DNA of 64,000 nt from Rahnella sikkimica (GCF_002951615.1 NZ_CP019062.1:2480001-2544000); one strand, 5' to 3'; shown: positions 39,207 through 50,463, counted from the stretch's first letter. Translations and numbers: made by a program. The notes: generated from the letters alone by a model not told the origin.

Positions 39207-39240
39207 GGGCTCAGCACGCTGGCTGAGCCCCTTTACTTTT
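39207..39240 (+). terminator. Terminator of ybaL
   Basis: A 9-bp stem GGGCTCAGC/GCTGAGCCC (39207-39215 with 39222-39230) is followed by CTTTACTTTTT. Confidence 0.85.
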
Positions 39241-39348
39241 TGCTATCCTTCCGCACGTTTTCCTTTATCTCCCGCGCTATAAAATTATTCGAATTCAAAT
39301 CAATTCTCTGTATTCTGTGGTTATGCCAAATAATGATCGGTAGGCGCA

Positions 39349-40635
39349 ATGTTGTTATCCCATCTGGAAACGTTAAACATTTTAAGTACACCGGTCTGGA
39401 TCGTTTCGGCGCACAGCCAGCACATTCTTTTTGCCAATACGGCGGCAAGGAAACTGGCAGGCAACAGCCTGTTGGGGCCTCTGCGCAACGGCCAGTTCTC
39501 TGTTCATTCCCAGGAACCTCTCGAAGCCTATTTGCCCAATTTAAAGAAAGGCGATCAGATTGTTGAAATCTGGACCATCCATAAAGAAGGCCGCGCATTT
39601 CCCCTGAGCTGCCGCCTTTCTCTTGCTAAATTTGGGATTCAGGAACCCGCTATCGTGTTCGAAGGCTCCCACGCCTCGTCTGCCAGCGTGCCGGTTATTA
39701 ATCCTTTTCCTGATGAAACAAAGCCTTATCGTCGTGACGAAAGTGGTTTCTTTGAACGCTTTTTCCAGACTAACAGCGCCCCGATGTTGCTTATCGCCCC
39801 TGAAGATAACGGTCAGATTGTCGATGCCAATCAGGCGGCTACGCGGTTTTATGGCTATTCTCGCGATGAGATGTGTTTGAAACACACCTGGGAAATCAAT
39901 GCGATGGGCCAGGATGTGTTGCCGGTGATGCATGAAATTGCCCGGCTTCCCGGTGGACATAAACCCCTGACGTTTGTGCATAAACTGGCGGACGGAAATC
40001 TGCGTCATGTGCAAACTTACGCCGGACCGGTGGTGGTGGACGGCACGCGGTTAATGCTGTGCATCATTCACGACATCACTGAACAGAAACGTCTTGAGCA
40101 GGAACTGGAACGCGCGGCGTTGCTGGATCCGCTGACCGGCATCGGAAACCGCCGTCAGTTTATGCAACTGGTGGAAAATGCCCGCACGCAGAACCCGCAA
40201 AGAACGCACAATTTCAGCCTGATGCTGGTGGATGCCGACCATTTCAAAGCCATTAACGACCGTTACGGACATAACAAAGGCGACGATACGCTGGTGATGC
40301 TGGCCAGAACGCTGGAAACGGGGATCCGCGAAACCGATACGGTTTTCCGCTGGGGAGGCGAAGAGTTTTTGATTTTACTTCCGCTGACCGGTATGGAAGG
40401 CGCGATGCACGTCGCCGAGTCGTTGCGAAAAATAGTCGGGGAACAGGTGATTCCGGGGATCCCGTCACTCACAGTCAGCGTTGGTGTGGCGCAATATGAA
40501 ACCGGAGAGGATTTTACCAGCCTGTTTAAACGTGTGGACGACGCACTTTATCAGGCCAAAACGTCTGGCAGAAACAGGGTTCAGGCGGCGTCGATGAAAG
40601 GTTCTGTGACGGGGGAAATCCCCCCGTCACACTGA
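39349..40635 (+). CDS. PAS-GGDEF diguanylate cyclase (soluble)
   Basis: 428 aa with no transmembrane segment. A PAS-like N-terminal region (about 1-110) precedes a second PAS (about 130-245, with NAPMLLIAPEDNGQIVDANQ-like core and a PAC end DITEQKRLEQELERAA). The GGDEF domain (about 250-415) carries FRWGGEEFLILLPL, a functional GGEEF variant. RETD five residues upstream fits the product-inhibition I-site. Predicted to synthesise c-di-GMP in response to an unknown small signal. In E. coli ybaL and gsk are adjacent; this gene lies between them, so it is a lineage-specific insertion. It is convergent with gsk with one base between the stops. Confidence 0.9.
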   Translation: MLLSHLETLNILSTPVWIVSAHSQHILFANTAARKLAGNSLLGPLRNGQFSVHSQEPLEAYLPNLKKGDQIVEIWTIHKEGRAFPLSCRLSLAKFGIQEPAIVFEGSHASSASVPVINPFPDETKPYRRDESGFFERFFQTNSAPMLLIAPEDNGQIVDANQAATRFYGYSRDEMCLKHTWEINAMGQDVLPVMHEIARLPGGHKPLTFVHKLADGNLRHVQTYAGPVVVDGTRLMLCIIHDITEQKRLEQELERAALLDPLTGIGNRRQFMQLVENARTQNPQRTHNFSLMLVDADHFKAINDRYGHNKGDDTLVMLARTLETGIRETDTVFRWGGEEFLILLPLTGMEGAMHVAESLRKIVGEQVIPGIPSLTVSVGVAQYETGEDFTSLFKRVDDALYQAKTSGRNRVQAASMKGSVTGEIPPSH

Positions 40636-40636
40636 C

Positions 40637-41956
40637 TTAACGTTCCCAGTAACTCTCTTCGAGGCTGTCTTCACGTTCAGGCAGGCCGCGCGTCAGGCGA
40701 GGTGAATGCTGGTTCAGTACCTGATAGCTCACGCGGTTGGCGTATTTACACACCTGCGCCAGCGACGAATACGTCAGGTACTCGCGCGTATGTTTGCTGG
40801 AGTTGGGCACTGAGCTACGGTGGAAGCCGTTGGCCGCGATGTCATGCAACAACGCCGATAGCGCCCCATCACCCGCTCCGTTAGTGTTCATGATTTTTTC
40901 CGGGCCGCCCATATACGGCGCGATATGCGAATATATCTTCATCGGCTGCTGGCAGCAGTCACGACGCATTGCACGGCTGAATTCATATTGATTGAATTCG
41001 GCAATCGCGCCCGGCAGCAACGGATGCTGCGTGGTGCGCTTGAATTCTTCTTCGGTGTAACTCGCCATAAACAGGCCGTTCGGCCCGGCAGTACACAGCA
41101 CCAGATCCACCCACTCCAGCGCCTTGTCGGCGGCCATCAGCGGATCTTTCAGCCCCGTCAGCGCAAAACCTTCATCTTCGTTCATCGCCAGAATCGAAAC
41201 GTGATCACGCAGGAAATCACGCCAGGCCTGCGGATCGTCGGCAATCACGTATTGCGTACCGAGCGTTAAGACCACCGGCACCTGATGTTTTTTCGCGTAT
41301 TCAATCGCCTTCATCGTAGCTTCCGGCATCGGTTCGCCGGGTTTACTGCGCAGTAAATACGACGTCAGCAGCAGCGCAGACGCTCCGGCAATCACCTCTT
41401 CCGGCACGCTTGAGGCGCGAAGCTGGTTCATTTTTCCCGGACTGATGGCAAATGTACGCTCGCCGTTGTCGCTGATCAGCGTAAAGCAGCGGCCAATAGC
41501 GCCGTCCACACCTTGCAGGTAGTTGAGATCGACACGGCTGGAGGTATTGCACAGGTAACGGTAAGCGTAATCGCCAATCTTCACGTTGCTGCACATCACG
41601 CCGAGTAAGACGGAACGGTCATCGGCCAGCACGGAATAGTTGTGCAGCGTATTGCCGACGGTGCCGCCCGCAAACTGATGAGAGATCAGATCATGACTTC
41701 TCAGTTCCTGGTAAAGCGCTTCCGACATTTCATCATTCAGAATGTTGGATTCGCCGGGCGTCAGCCCGTAGCGGGCCACAAAATTCTCATCGACACGCGC
41801 TTCGATATCGACCAGCGTCTGATCGATGCCAACGATATAGGACGCGCCGCCTTCGGTTTCAGGTAGCATCTCCTGCAACATGGAATCACGCAGCAAAGGG
41901 TCACGCGCGCTGACCGGAAAATAGTGTTTAGACTTACGTTTACCAGGAAATTTCAT
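40637..41956 (-). CDS. gsk: Inosine-guanosine kinase
   Basis: A PfkB-family kinase of 439 aa (E. coli 434) phosphorylating inosine and guanosine to IMP and GMP. It opens MKFPGKRKSKHYFPVSARDP. The PfkB catalytic signature with the base Asp is NTNGAGDGALSALLHD near residue 350-365. It is upstream of no other gene on its strand and lies next to hemH and adk as in E. coli. Confidence 0.95.
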   Translation of the reverse strand: MKFPGKRKSKHYFPVSARDPLLRDSMLQEMLPETEGGASYIVGIDQTLVDIEARVDENFVARYGLTPGESNILNDEMSEALYQELRSHDLISHQFAGGTVGNTLHNYSVLADDRSVLLGVMCSNVKIGDYAYRYLCNTSSRVDLNYLQGVDGAIGRCFTLISDNGERTFAISPGKMNQLRASSVPEEVIAGASALLLTSYLLRSKPGEPMPEATMKAIEYAKKHQVPVVLTLGTQYVIADDPQAWRDFLRDHVSILAMNEDEGFALTGLKDPLMAADKALEWVDLVLCTAGPNGLFMASYTEEEFKRTTQHPLLPGAIAEFNQYEFSRAMRRDCCQQPMKIYSHIAPYMGGPEKIMNTNGAGDGALSALLHDIAANGFHRSSVPNSSKHTREYLTYSSLAQVCKYANRVSYQVLNQHSPRLTRGLPEREDSLEESYWER

Positions 41957-41995
41957 GCGTTGTTCTCGGGAAATTCAAAAAAGCTCAGGCTTCAT

Positions 41996-42958
41996 TCAGA
42001 AGTGCTGAGTCACCAGCTGTTGCAGCAAATCGATATGCTCGGGCTGGTCGTTTAAGGCGCCAATATATTCGAAGCGCTCGCCGCCTGCATGCATAAAAAT
42101 CTCACGATTCTCTTCTTTGATTTCTTCCAGCGTCTCCAGACAGTCAGAGGCAAAACCCGGACAGATTATCTGAATATACTTAACACCCTGAGCCGGAAGG
42201 CCTTTTAGCGTTTCATCGGTATAAGGCGTCAGCCAGGGTTCACGGCCAAAGCGCGACTGGAACGTCAGCATAATTTTGCCTGCGGGCAGTTGCAGCGCCT
42301 CGGTCAGCGCCTGCGCCGTGTCGTGACAGCGTTTTTCATAATCGTCGCCTTGTGCCACAAAACGTTTCGGGATCCCGTGGAAGGACAGCACCAGGCGGTC
42401 AGGTTCGCCATGCTGAGCAAAGGAACGCTCTATGCTGGCTTTCAGCGCAGAAATGTACGCCGGATGTGTGGCGTAATCGCGGATAAAGTTCAGCGATGGC
42501 AGACGGCGCTTAGATTTGAGCACGCGCGCCACTCCGTCAAACACGGCTGCGCTGGTGGAACAGGAATATTGCGGATAAAGCGGCAGAACGACCATTTTTG
42601 TCACGCCCTGCGCCAGCAATTTTTCAATCGGCTCCTTCATGCCCGGCTTGCCATAACTCATTGCCAGCTCAACCGGTGTTCCTGGCAGACGTTCTGCCAG
42701 CGCCTGTTGCTGGCGACGGCTGAACACCATCAGGGGGGAGCCGTCTTCCATCCAGACCGATTTATACAGTTTGGAAACACGGGTAGAACGCAGGGGCAAA
42801 ATCACAAGATTCAGAATAGGCCACCACAGCAGACGTGGGGTATCCACAACGCGTATATCACTCAAAAACTCAGCCAGATATTTTTTAACGGCTTGTGGAG
42901 TGGGGGCTTCCGGTGTCCCGAGATTGACCAGAAGAACACCAAATTTTGTCTGCGTCAT
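41996..42958 (-). CDS. hemH: Ferrochelatase
   Basis: Inserts Fe2+ into protoporphyrin IX, the last step of haem synthesis, at the inner membrane surface. The protein is 320 aa, the same length class as E. coli HemH. The metal-site histidine is His194 in [10 protein letters not shown], and the [10 protein letters not shown] and [14 protein letters not shown] signatures follow. It lies downstream of adk on the same strand, separated by 349 bp that contain an ERIC element and the adk terminator. Confidence 0.96.
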   Translation of the reverse strand: MTQTKFGVLLVNLGTPEAPTPQAVKKYLAEFLSDIRVVDTPRLLWWPILNLVILPLRSTRVSKLYKSVWMEDGSPLMVFSRRQQQALAERLPGTPVELAMSYGKPGMKEPIEKLLAQGVTKMVVLPLYPQYSCSTSAAVFDGVARVLKSKRRLPSLNFIRDYATHPAYISALKASIERSFAQHGEPDRLVLSFHGIPKRFVAQGDDYEKRCHDTAQALTEALQLPAGKIMLTFQSRFGREPWLTPYTDETLKGLPAQGVKYIQIICPGFASDCLETLEEIKEENREIFMHAGGERFEYIGALNDQPEHIDLLQQLVTQHF

Positions 42959-43109
42959 GCGGAATTTCCTAAATTGAAGGCTCTGAAGCCAGTGTGAAAA
43001 GATGGGCGCCGCCGTTTAGTTGGGACAGGGTAAAGTGGCGCACATCATTGTAACGAAAACAAAGACGATCTGAACAACGGCAATAGCTATCAATGCGAAT
43101 TGTTATTAA

Positions 43110-43232
43110 TACCCGTCATACTTCGATTGGCCGATGCGTTGGCTACGTTCACTCACCCGAATCACTTACTTCAGTAAGCTCATCGGGACTCGTTCGCTTG
43201 CCGCCTTCCTGCCACTCGAATTATTTAGGGTA
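43110..43232 (-). repeat. ERIC (IRU) element 3
   Basis: About 123 bp in the opposite orientation to elements 1 and 2: TACCCGTCATACTTCGAT at the left end and TTATTTAGGGTA at the right end. The centre is CACTTACTTCAGTAAGCTC, matching the ERIC central palindrome. It lies between hemH and adk, upstream of the hemH promoter region. Confidence 0.88.
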
Positions 43233-43251
43233 TCAGGGAAAATGGAATGCC

Positions 43252-43285
43252 AGAAAAACAAACGGGGCGACCGAAGTCACCCCGT
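43252..43285 (-). terminator. Terminator of adk
   Basis: On the minus strand a 10-bp stem (one G-C/T mismatch region) ACGGGGTGAC/GTCGCCCCGT with a TTCG tetraloop is followed by TTGTTTTT. Confidence 0.9.
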
Positions 43286-43307
43286 GAACGTGCAGAACCG
43301 GTGAGGA

Positions 43308-44054
<747 letters not shown>

Positions 44055-44112
44055 TTAAGCCCTGTATTGACCGGCGAAACCCACCCGTCAGACTGTGCAA
44101 ATCATACCCTGT

Positions 44113-44153
44113 AAAAAAAGGGCATCGCTTGCGCGACGCCCTTCTTATTTTTG
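44113..44153. terminator. Terminator of htpG (bidirectional)
   Basis: An 11-bp stem AAGGGCATCGC/GCGACGCCCTT with a TTGC loop (44118-44143) is followed by T runs on both strands. Confidence 0.88.
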
Positions 44154-44171
44154 TTCACACTGACCGGAAAA

Positions 44172-46043
44172 TCACGCCTGTAACAGTGTATTCATGCGGC
44201 GGATAAACAGGTTTGGATCTTCCAGCGTGCCGCGTTCAGCAAACAGCGCCTGATCGAGCAGCAGTTCGATCCACTCGCTGAACTGCGCTTCGTCGGTGAC
44301 GTCAGAAGCCCGTTTCACCAGCGCGTGTTCCGGGTTCAGCTCGAAGATGTATTTCACTTCAGGCGCGTCCTGGCCCGCAGCGGCAAACAGTTTCGCCATC
44401 TGCGTGGTCATTTCGTCCGCGCCGGTGGTGACAATGGCTGGCGTGTCGGTCAGACGGTGCGTCAGACGCACTTCTTTCACACGATCGCCCAGCAGCGTTT
44501 TAACACGTTCAACGAACGGCTCCAGCGCTTTCTCTGCTTCTTTCTGCTCTTCGCTTTCGTCGGCCAGTTTATCCAGCGTGTCGTCGGCTTTGCTGACGGA
44601 CTGGAAGGTTTTGCCATCGAACTCAGTCAGATAGCTCATCATCCATTCGTCGATGCGGTCAGACAGCAGCAGAACTTCAATGCCTTTTTTGCGGAACAGT
44701 TCAAGGTGCGGGCTGCTCTTCGCGGCGGCATAGCTGTCAGCGGTGATGTAATAAATCTTGTCCTGACCTTCCACCATGTTCGCCACATACTCTTCCAGCG
44801 ACAGAGTTTGCGCGCTGTTGTCGTTGCGGGTGCTGGCGAAACGCAGCAGTTTGGCGATGGTTTCTTTGTTCGCGCCGTCTTCTGCCGGGCCTTCTTTCAA
44901 TACCAGACCAAACTGTTTCCAGAATTGCAGGTATTTTTCGTTGTCGTCTTTCGCCAGTTTTTCCAGCATTTGCAGAACACGCTTGGTCAGCGCGCTGCGC
45001 AGGTTCTGGGTAATACGGCTGTCCTGAAGGATTTCACGCGAAACGTTCAGCGGCAGATCGTTGGAATCTATCAGACCCCGCACGAAACGCAGGTAGTTCG
45101 GCATGAACTGCTCGGCTTCGTCCATGATGAACACGCGCTGAACATACAGTTTCAGGCCATGTTTGTGATCACGGTTCCACATATCCCACGGTGCCTGTGA
45201 AGGAATGTACAACAGGCTGGTGTATTCCTGTTTACCTTCAACGCGGTTATGGCTCCAGCTCAGCGGATCGCTGAAATCATGGGAAATGTGTTTGTAGAAT
45301 TCGACGTATTCTTCGTCGGTCACTTCGGATTTACCACGGGTCCACAAAGCCTGCGCTTTGTTGATTTGTTCCCATGTCACGGTGCCGTCTTCTTCGTTGC
45401 GGGTTTCAACTTCAACCGGCAGCGCAATGTGGTCGGAATATTTGCTGATGATGGAGCGCACGCGCCAGTCATCCAGGAACTCGTCCTGATCTTCACGCAG
45501 GTGCAGGGTTATTTCGGTGCCGCGATCGGCTTTTTCGATATCCGCCAGGGTATATTCGCCTTCACCGGCGGACTCCCAGAACACGCCTTCTTCGGCACTT
45601 GCGCCCGCCGCACGGGTGCGCACGGTCACTTTGTCTGCCACGATAAATGCAGAGTAGAAGCCCACACCAAACTGGCCGATCAACTGGCTGTCTTTCGCCT
45701 GTTCAGAACCGACAGATTGAAGGAACGCTTTGGTGCCGGATTTTGCGATAGTCCCGAGGTTGTCGATGACTTCATCGCGGGTCATACCGATACCGTTGTC
45801 GCTCAGCGTCAGGGTGCGTTTTTCTTTGTCGAACGCCAGACGGACATGCAGCTCGCCGTCGCCTTCATACAGCTCAGGCTTGGACAGCGCGCGGAAGCGC
45901 AGTTTGTCAGCGGCATCGGAAGCGTTAGAGATTAACTCGCGCAGGAAAATTTCTTTGTTTGAATACAGAGAATGGATCATCAGATGAAGCAGTTGTTTTA
46001 CTTCAGACTGGAACCCGCGTGTCTCTTGTCCTTTCATACTCAT
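44172..46043 (-). CDS. htpG: Hsp90-family chaperone HtpG
   Basis: 623-aa ATP-dependent chaperone. The N-terminal GHKL ATPase site is visible as [25 protein letters not shown] and [11 protein letters not shown]. The middle domain carries the catalytic Arg segment [10 protein letters not shown], and the C-terminal dimerisation domain ends [11 protein letters not shown]. The ATG at 46043 ([10 protein letters not shown]) has GAGG 7 nt away. The E. coli-equivalent ATG is two codons downstream at 46037, and a TTG at 46046 is less likely. A sigma-32-type promoter lies upstream. Confidence 0.96.
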   Translation of the reverse strand: MSMKGQETRGFQSEVKQLLHLMIHSLYSNKEIFLRELISNASDAADKLRFRALSKPELYEGDGELHVRLAFDKEKRTLTLSDNGIGMTRDEVIDNLGTIAKSGTKAFLQSVGSEQAKDSQLIGQFGVGFYSAFIVADKVTVRTRAAGASAEEGVFWESAGEGEYTLADIEKADRGTEITLHLREDQDEFLDDWRVRSIISKYSDHIALPVEVETRNEEDGTVTWEQINKAQALWTRGKSEVTDEEYVEFYKHISHDFSDPLSWSHNRVEGKQEYTSLLYIPSQAPWDMWNRDHKHGLKLYVQRVFIMDEAEQFMPNYLRFVRGLIDSNDLPLNVSREILQDSRITQNLRSALTKRVLQMLEKLAKDDNEKYLQFWKQFGLVLKEGPAEDGANKETIAKLLRFASTRNDNSAQTLSLEEYVANMVEGQDKIYYITADSYAAAKSSPHLELFRKKGIEVLLLSDRIDEWMMSYLTEFDGKTFQSVSKADDTLDKLADESEEQKEAEKALEPFVERVKTLLGDRVKEVRLTHRLTDTPAIVTTGADEMTTQMAKLFAAAGQDAPEVKYIFELNPEHALVKRASDVTDEAQFSEWIELLLDQALFAERGTLEDPNLFIRRMNTLLQA

Positions 46044-46094
46044 CAAATTACCTCAATCCAGATACTGTTAGTGACCAAATCAGACGTTGAGGAG

Positions 46095-46124
46095 TAAGTG
46101 GGGTTATGGGCAGAGGTTTTCAAG
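46095..46124 (-). promoter_or_regulatory. Sigma-32 (heat-shock) promoter of htpG
   Basis: On the minus strand CTTGAAA (46118-46124) and CCCCACTTA (46095-46103) are separated by 14 bp, close to the RpoH consensus CTTGAAA-N11-16-CCCCATNT. Confidence 0.78.
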
Positions 46125-46164
46125 CATAAAGGAAAATTTTTAAGAAGAAATGCAGAGGGATAGC

Positions 46165-46199
46165 AGAAATAAAGCCGGGCACAGGAAAGTGCGCCCGGC
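46165..46199 (-). terminator. Terminator of the dnaX-ybaB-recR operon
   Basis: On the minus strand the 7-bp outer stem GCCGGGC/GCCCGGC (46174-46180 with 46193-46199) encloses a short inner pair and is followed by TTTATTT, just after the recR stop. Confidence 0.85.
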
Positions 46200-46207
46200 A
46201 ATAACAG

Positions 46208-46813
46208 TCAGAACTTGAAAGGATTACGCCCGGCGAGGGAATGCGACAGCGTGGTGCCGTCAACCATATCCAGCTCGCCACCGACCGGCACACCGTGCGC
46301 GATACGGCTCGCCAGCACGCCAAACTGGCCGCACATTTCAGCGATGTAGTTGGCAGTCGCTTCACCTTCAACCGTCGGGTTAGTCGCCAGAATCACTTCC
46401 CGGAGGCTTTCACTTTCCAGACGTTCTTCCAGACGGCCTAAACCAATATCGTCCGGCCCGATGCCATCGAGCGGTGACAGGTGACCCATCAGCACAAAAT
46501 AGCGACCGGAAAACTGACCGGTTTGTTCTATCGCGTGAATGTCCGCCGGGCTTTCGACCACGCAAATCTGACCGTTCTCTTTACGCCGTGGATTGGCGCA
46601 AATCGTACAGATTTCCTGCTCGGTAAAAGTCCGGCAATCGGCACAGTGACCGATTTCTGACATAGCGCGCGTTAAAGACTGCGCCAGCCGCATTCCGCCG
46701 CTGCGATCGCGTTGCAGCAGCTGAAATGCCATACGCTGTGCTGACTTAGGGCCTACGCCCGGCAGGCAACGCAACGCCTCCATTAAAGATTCAAGGAGAG
46801 GGCTGGTTTGCAT
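46208..46813 (-). CDS. recR: Recombination protein RecR
   Basis: 201-aa partner of RecF and RecO that loads RecA on gapped DNA. An N-terminal helix-hairpin-helix ([14 protein letters not shown]) is followed by a four-cysteine zinc finger ([16 protein letters not shown]) and a TOPRIM domain ([17 protein letters not shown]). The start ATG overlaps the ybaB stop by one base, so the genes are coupled, as in E. coli ybaB-recR. Confidence 0.97.
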   Translation of the reverse strand: MQTSPLLESLMEALRCLPGVGPKSAQRMAFQLLQRDRSGGMRLAQSLTRAMSEIGHCADCRTFTEQEICTICANPRRKENGQICVVESPADIHAIEQTGQFSGRYFVLMGHLSPLDGIGPDDIGLGRLEERLESESLREVILATNPTVEGEATANYIAEMCGQFGVLASRIAHGVPVGGELDMVDGTTLSHSLAGRNPFKF

Positions 46814-47142
46814 CAGAACGGCATCTTAAAGCCTGGTGGCAATTGCATGCCGCCAGACACGGCTGCCATTTTTTCTTTCTGAGTTTCGTCGATACGGCGC
46901 GCTGCATCGTTGAACGCCGCAGCGACCAGGTCTTCCAGCATGTCTTTATCGTCTTCCAGCAGGCTTGGATCAATTTCAACGCGACGCACGTTGTGCGCAC
47001 CGTTGATGGTGATTTTCACCAGGCCAGCGCCAGATTCACCGGTCACTTCAAGCTGAGCGATTTCTGCCTGAGCCTGTTGCATTTTTTCCTGCATTTGCTG
47101 GGCCTGTTTCATCAGGTTACCAATGCCGCCTTTTCCAAACAT
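46813..47142 (-). CDS. ybaB: Nucleoid-associated protein YbaB/EbfC
   Basis: 109-aa DNA-binding dimer of the YbaB family, with N-terminal helices ([18 protein letters not shown]) and a beta-sheet core. It is nearly identical in length and sequence pattern to E. coli YbaB. It lies 41 bp after dnaX and overlaps recR, consistent with the conserved dnaX-ybaB-recR operon. Confidence 0.96.
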   Translation of the reverse strand: MFGKGGIGNLMKQAQQMQEKMQQAQAEIAQLEVTGESGAGLVKITINGAHNVRRVEIDPSLLEDDKDMLEDLVAAAFNDAARRIDETQKEKMAAVSGGMQLPPGFKMPF

Positions 47143-47183
47143 AGTCTTCTCTCTCAGCAGTGGCCGCGTGATAATCGCGGCAT

Positions 47184-49148
47184 TTAAATAGGGCGAATAC
47201 TTTCTTCATCCAGCTCTGCATCGAAGAAACGACGCAACGTCTGAATGTTGTTATCCGCAATAATAGACTGACGCGCCTGCGCCAGCTTTTCTTCATAAAT
47301 GGCCTGACGCCATTCCAGCGGCGTTTTCACCGCCAGATTATCATCTTCCACCACGGTCAGTTCAACCGAAGTCTGATGCAGTGCACATAAGGCGTCCGTC
47401 AGTACTTTCTGCGCCGACGGCGAATTCAGGTGCTTTTGTGATGAACGCAGATGCAGGCAAATCTTGCCCGGCTCCGGTTGCTCACAAAATGCATTCAGTG
47501 CCAGCTGTTGTACCAGTTTCGGCACTGGCATCTGGCTGATCTGAGCAGCCCATACGTCACGCTCAATGGCTTCTTCGGCGAGACGCGAAGCCAGTTCCGG
47601 CGATTTTTCATGTTCCAGCGCTGCACGTAATGCTTTTGGCGTGGCGACCGGTTCCGGCGCCTCTTCCGGCTCGTTCTGCGCAACCCAGCGGTACGCTTCT
47701 TCTTTTACCGGCGCAGCGGGTTCTTTCTTCACGCTGGCCATTGTCTGCGCACGTTCAGTCACCGAAGCGAGGCGCTCCAGTGCTGAATTTGCCGGCCGCG
47801 CTTTTCCTGGCGCTGCCGGCTCAGCTTTTTTTGGGGTGGTACTCCCCTGCCTGAGCAACTGGGTTCGCGCCTGCAAAAGCTGGGCGGTGGTGTCCGGCAT
47901 CGGGGCCGGTTCCGCATTGCCCTGCGGCGGCGGAGCGGAATAATTCTGTGGAGCTTGCGTGGCCTGAGGCGCACTACGTGGCGCAGCGGACTGCGCAGGT
48001 GCTTGTGGTGGAACATACGCCGGAGGTGCCACCGGCTGCGGAGCCGGCTCAGCAATAACCACTTTCGGGTGGAAGGCCAGCGCGCGCAGCAGCGTCATTT
48101 CCACGCCCATGCGCTTGTCCGGCGCGTACGCCAGCTCTTTGCGGCCAATCAGTAATGTCTGGTAGTAAAGCTGAACGTCGGCGGGCGGAATGACCCGCGC
48201 CAGCTCACGCAAACGTTGTTCGATAGCGGCGTAATGGTTGTCGAGGACGGAAGGTAACAGCTGAACCATCGCGATGCGGTGCAGCAATGCCAGCGTTTCC
48301 ACCAGCAGATTTTCCCAGTCCACACCGCGCGATGCGGCCTGTTCTACCTGCGCCATCATCTGGCCGCCGTCGGCGCTGACCAGCGCTTCAAGTATGGCCA
48401 GCGGCTGTTCGTCGTCTAGCGTACCGAGCATCTGCGCCACGGTTTCTGTCGTCACCGCGCCCTGCCCCATGGCAATTGCCTGGTCGGTCAGGCTCAGCGC
48501 ATCACGCATACTGCCATCCGCCGCGCGGGAAAGCAGCTGAAGCGCACGCGGTTCAGTGGTGATGGTTTCTTCGGTTAAAACATGTTCGAGCTGTTTGCGG
48601 ATCTGTTCAGCGTCCAGCGCTTTGAGATGGAATTGCAAACAACGCGATAAAATCGTGACCGGTAATTTTTGCGGATCGGTGGTCGCCAGCAGGAATTTGA
48701 CGTGCTCCGGCGGCTCTTCGAGCGTCTTCAACAGCGCATTAAAGCTGTGGCGCGAGAGCATGTGGACTTCGTCAATCAGGTAAACTTTGAAGCGGCCACG
48801 GGCCGGTGCGTATTGCACGTTATCAAGCAATTCACGGGTATCTTCAACTTTGGTGCGGGAAGCGGCGTCGATTTCGATCAGGTCGACAAAACGGCCCTGC
48901 TCGATTTCGCGGCAGTTATCGCAAACTCCACAAGGTGTGGACGTGATGCCGGTTTCGCAGTTCAGCCCTTTCGCCAGCAAACGGGCAATGGTGGTTTTCC
49001 CCACGCCGCGGGTACCGGAAAACAGGTAAGCATGATGGATGCGCCCGAGCGACAGGCCATTAGCCAGTGCGGTCAGCACATGTTCCTGTCCGACGACGTC
49101 GGCAAAAGTTTGGGGGCGCCACTTACGGGCAAGAACCTGATAGCTCAT
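47184..49148 (-). CDS. dnaX: DNA polymerase III tau and gamma subunits
   Basis: 654-aa tau product, the clamp-loader ATPase. The P-loop GTRGVGKTT is at 45-53, zinc cysteines at 64, 73, 76 and 79, and Walker B at LIDEVHML near 125. The C-terminal third is a proline/alanine-rich linker plus the polymerase-binding domain V, ending [16 protein letters not shown]. An internal frameshift signal (47791-47848) yields the short gamma form of 442 aa ending at TGA 47823-47821. It is followed by ybaB and recR. Confidence 0.97.
   Translation of the reverse strand: MSYQVLARKWRPQTFADVVGQEHVLTALANGLSLGRIHHAYLFSGTRGVGKTTIARLLAKGLNCETGITSTPCGVCDNCREIEQGRFVDLIEIDAASRTKVEDTRELLDNVQYAPARGRFKVYLIDEVHMLSRHSFNALLKTLEEPPEHVKFLLATTDPQKLPVTILSRCLQFHLKALDAEQIRKQLEHVLTEETITTEPRALQLLSRAADGSMRDALSLTDQAIAMGQGAVTTETVAQMLGTLDDEQPLAILEALVSADGGQMMAQVEQAASRGVDWENLLVETLALLHRIAMVQLLPSVLDNHYAAIEQRLRELARVIPPADVQLYYQTLLIGRKELAYAPDKRMGVEMTLLRALAFHPKVVIAEPAPQPVAPPAYVPPQAPAQSAAPRSAPQATQAPQNYSAPPPQGNAEPAPMPDTTAQLLQARTQLLRQGSTTPKKAEPAAPGKARPANSALERLASVTERAQTMASVKKEPAAPVKEEAYRWVAQNEPEEAPEPVATPKALRAALEHEKSPELASRLAEEAIERDVWAAQISQMPVPKLVQQLALNAFCEQPEPGKICLHLRSSQKHLNSPSAQKVLTDALCALHQTSVELTVVEDDNLAVKTPLEWRQAIYEEKLAQARQSIIADNNIQTLRRFFDAELDEESIRPI
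47791..47848 (-). promoter_or_regulatory. Programmed -1 frameshift signal in dnaX
   Basis: On the minus strand there are three elements in order. The first is a Shine-Dalgarno-like AGGGGAG (47848-47842). The second is the slippery run A AAA AAA G (47832-47825). The third is a stem GCCGGC plus GCGC pairing with GCGC plus GCCGGC (47820-47811 with 47800-47791). A -1 shift reads AGC then TGA, ending gamma. The three-part layout is the one known from E. coli, where the slippery site is A AAA AAG. Confidence 0.9.
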
Positions 49149-49191
49149 TAATACCGGAAAAGTCAGGGGATCATGAAGGCAATGCTATCAC

Positions 49192-49215
49192 AGCCTCGCC
49201 TGAGCAGGCGAGGCT
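49192..49215 (-). other. Intercistronic hairpin between apt and dnaX
   Basis: A perfect 10-bp stem AGCCTCGCCT/AGGCGAGGCT with a 4-nt loop lies 8 bp after the apt stop and 44 bp before dnaX. There is no T tail, so it may be an inefficient terminator or a processing/stability element. Confidence 0.55.
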
Positions 49216-49223
49216 TGTCTGGA

Positions 49224-49775
49224 TCAATGCCCGTCGAAAGAAACCAGGCTGTAGCAGTTGATACTTAAATCGTTGAGGCGTTTTTCACCGCCCAGTTCCG
49301 GCAGGTTAATGATGAATGCGGCATCGGTCACTTCTCCACCCAGACGGCGGATCAGTTTCGCAGTGGCTTCAATCGTGCCACCCGTTGCCAGCAAATCGTC
49401 GATCACCAGAATTTTTTCGCCAGGTTGAATAGCATCAACGTGGATTTCAAGGCTGTCAGTGCCGTATTCAAGATCATACGTTTCGCTGATGGTTTCGCGC
49501 GGTAATTTGCCCGGTTTACGAACGGGGACAAAACCCACGCCCAAAACCAATGCAACCGGTGCGCCGAACAGGAAGCCACGTGCTTCGGTGCCGACCACTT
49601 TGGTCACACCGGCATCGCGGTAACGATCGGCCAGTAACTGAATGCTTGCAGCATAAGCTTTTGGGTCTTCCAGCAAGCTGGTGACGTCACGGAACAGTAT
49701 GCCTGGCTTAGGGTAGTCAGGGATGGTCTTAATACTGTCTTTAATAAACTGTAGCTGCTGTGCGGTAGCGGTCAT
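49224..49775 (-). CDS. apt: Adenine phosphoribosyltransferase
   Basis: Salvages adenine with PRPP to AMP. The protein is 183 aa, with the PRPP loop [11 protein letters not shown] at 124-134 and the conserved [12 protein letters not shown] segment near residue 21. It is upstream of dnaX on the same strand, as in E. coli, with a hairpin between the two. Confidence 0.97.
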   Translation of the reverse strand: MTATAQQLQFIKDSIKTIPDYPKPGILFRDVTSLLEDPKAYAASIQLLADRYRDAGVTKVVGTEARGFLFGAPVALVLGVGFVPVRKPGKLPRETISETYDLEYGTDSLEIHVDAIQPGEKILVIDDLLATGGTIEATAKLIRRLGGEVTDAAFIINLPELGGEKRLNDLSINCYSLVSFDGH

Positions 49776-49959
49776 AATGTTAATTGCCTGATAAAGCTGC
49801 TGTTCATACTTAAACGCGGGCGGTCAAATGTCCCCCGTCACGCTCATATAAAGCATGCCGTTTAAGGAAGGAAATTGGGAGCGCACCGACGTACGAGATG
49901 CCCAAATCTATGCAAAGCTGCTTTAAAAAGCAACCCGCAGCCGGACATGATCACCTTTT

Positions 49960-50328
49960 TTATTGCTCAAGGTCAACCACTGGTAATCGCCACATCATGA
50001 TCAGCAACATAAACATCATGCAGAGCAATAAAATACGCACCCACAATAGCGGGACAAAATAAATCGAAATGGCGAAAGTCACTGCGATCAGGATCACTGC
50101 TTTAGGTTTTGCCCCTTTTGGCAACGCACGATGTTGCTGCCAGTGGCGAAGGTAACCACCAAACCACGAACGATAAAGTAACCACTGGTGAAAACGCGGC
50201 GATGACCGGGCGAAACACCAGGCAGCAAGCAGCAGAAAAGGCGTCGTCGGCAACAACGGCAGCACAACACCCAGTGTTGCCAGCACGACACATACCCAGC
50301 CAGCGATAATCAACAGGACACGTTTCAT
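49960..50328 (-). CDS. ybaN: DUF454 inner-membrane protein YbaN
   Basis: 122 aa with three or four hydrophobic segments and the family core VLPLLPTTPFLLLAAWCFAR followed by SSPRFHQWLLYRSWFGGYL. It aligns with E. coli YbaN throughout. Function is unknown. It precedes apt on the same strand across a 184-bp gap and is divergent from priC. Confidence 0.92.
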   Translation of the reverse strand: MKRVLLIIAGWVCVVLATLGVVLPLLPTTPFLLLAAWCFARSSPRFHQWLLYRSWFGGYLRHWQQHRALPKGAKPKAVILIAVTFAISIYFVPLLWVRILLLCMMFMLLIMMWRLPVVDLEQ

Positions 50329-50463
50329 GGAGAGGTTCAGGTTTTAGGATGAGGAAAGATGCGCCCCAGTGTAAACAAGTGTGAGATTGCTGTCATATTC
50401 CGGTGAGGCTTGTATCGCCGGGGGTTACAGGTAAGCTAGGCGCGTCACCAAAGGAGAGTCGCC

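Noticed and set aside
18418..43232. Three near-identical 120-bp repeats considered as CRISPR, transposon ends or attachment sites
   Set aside because: They are dispersed, in intergenic positions, in both orientations and match the ERIC core. There are no spacers, transposase genes or target duplications.
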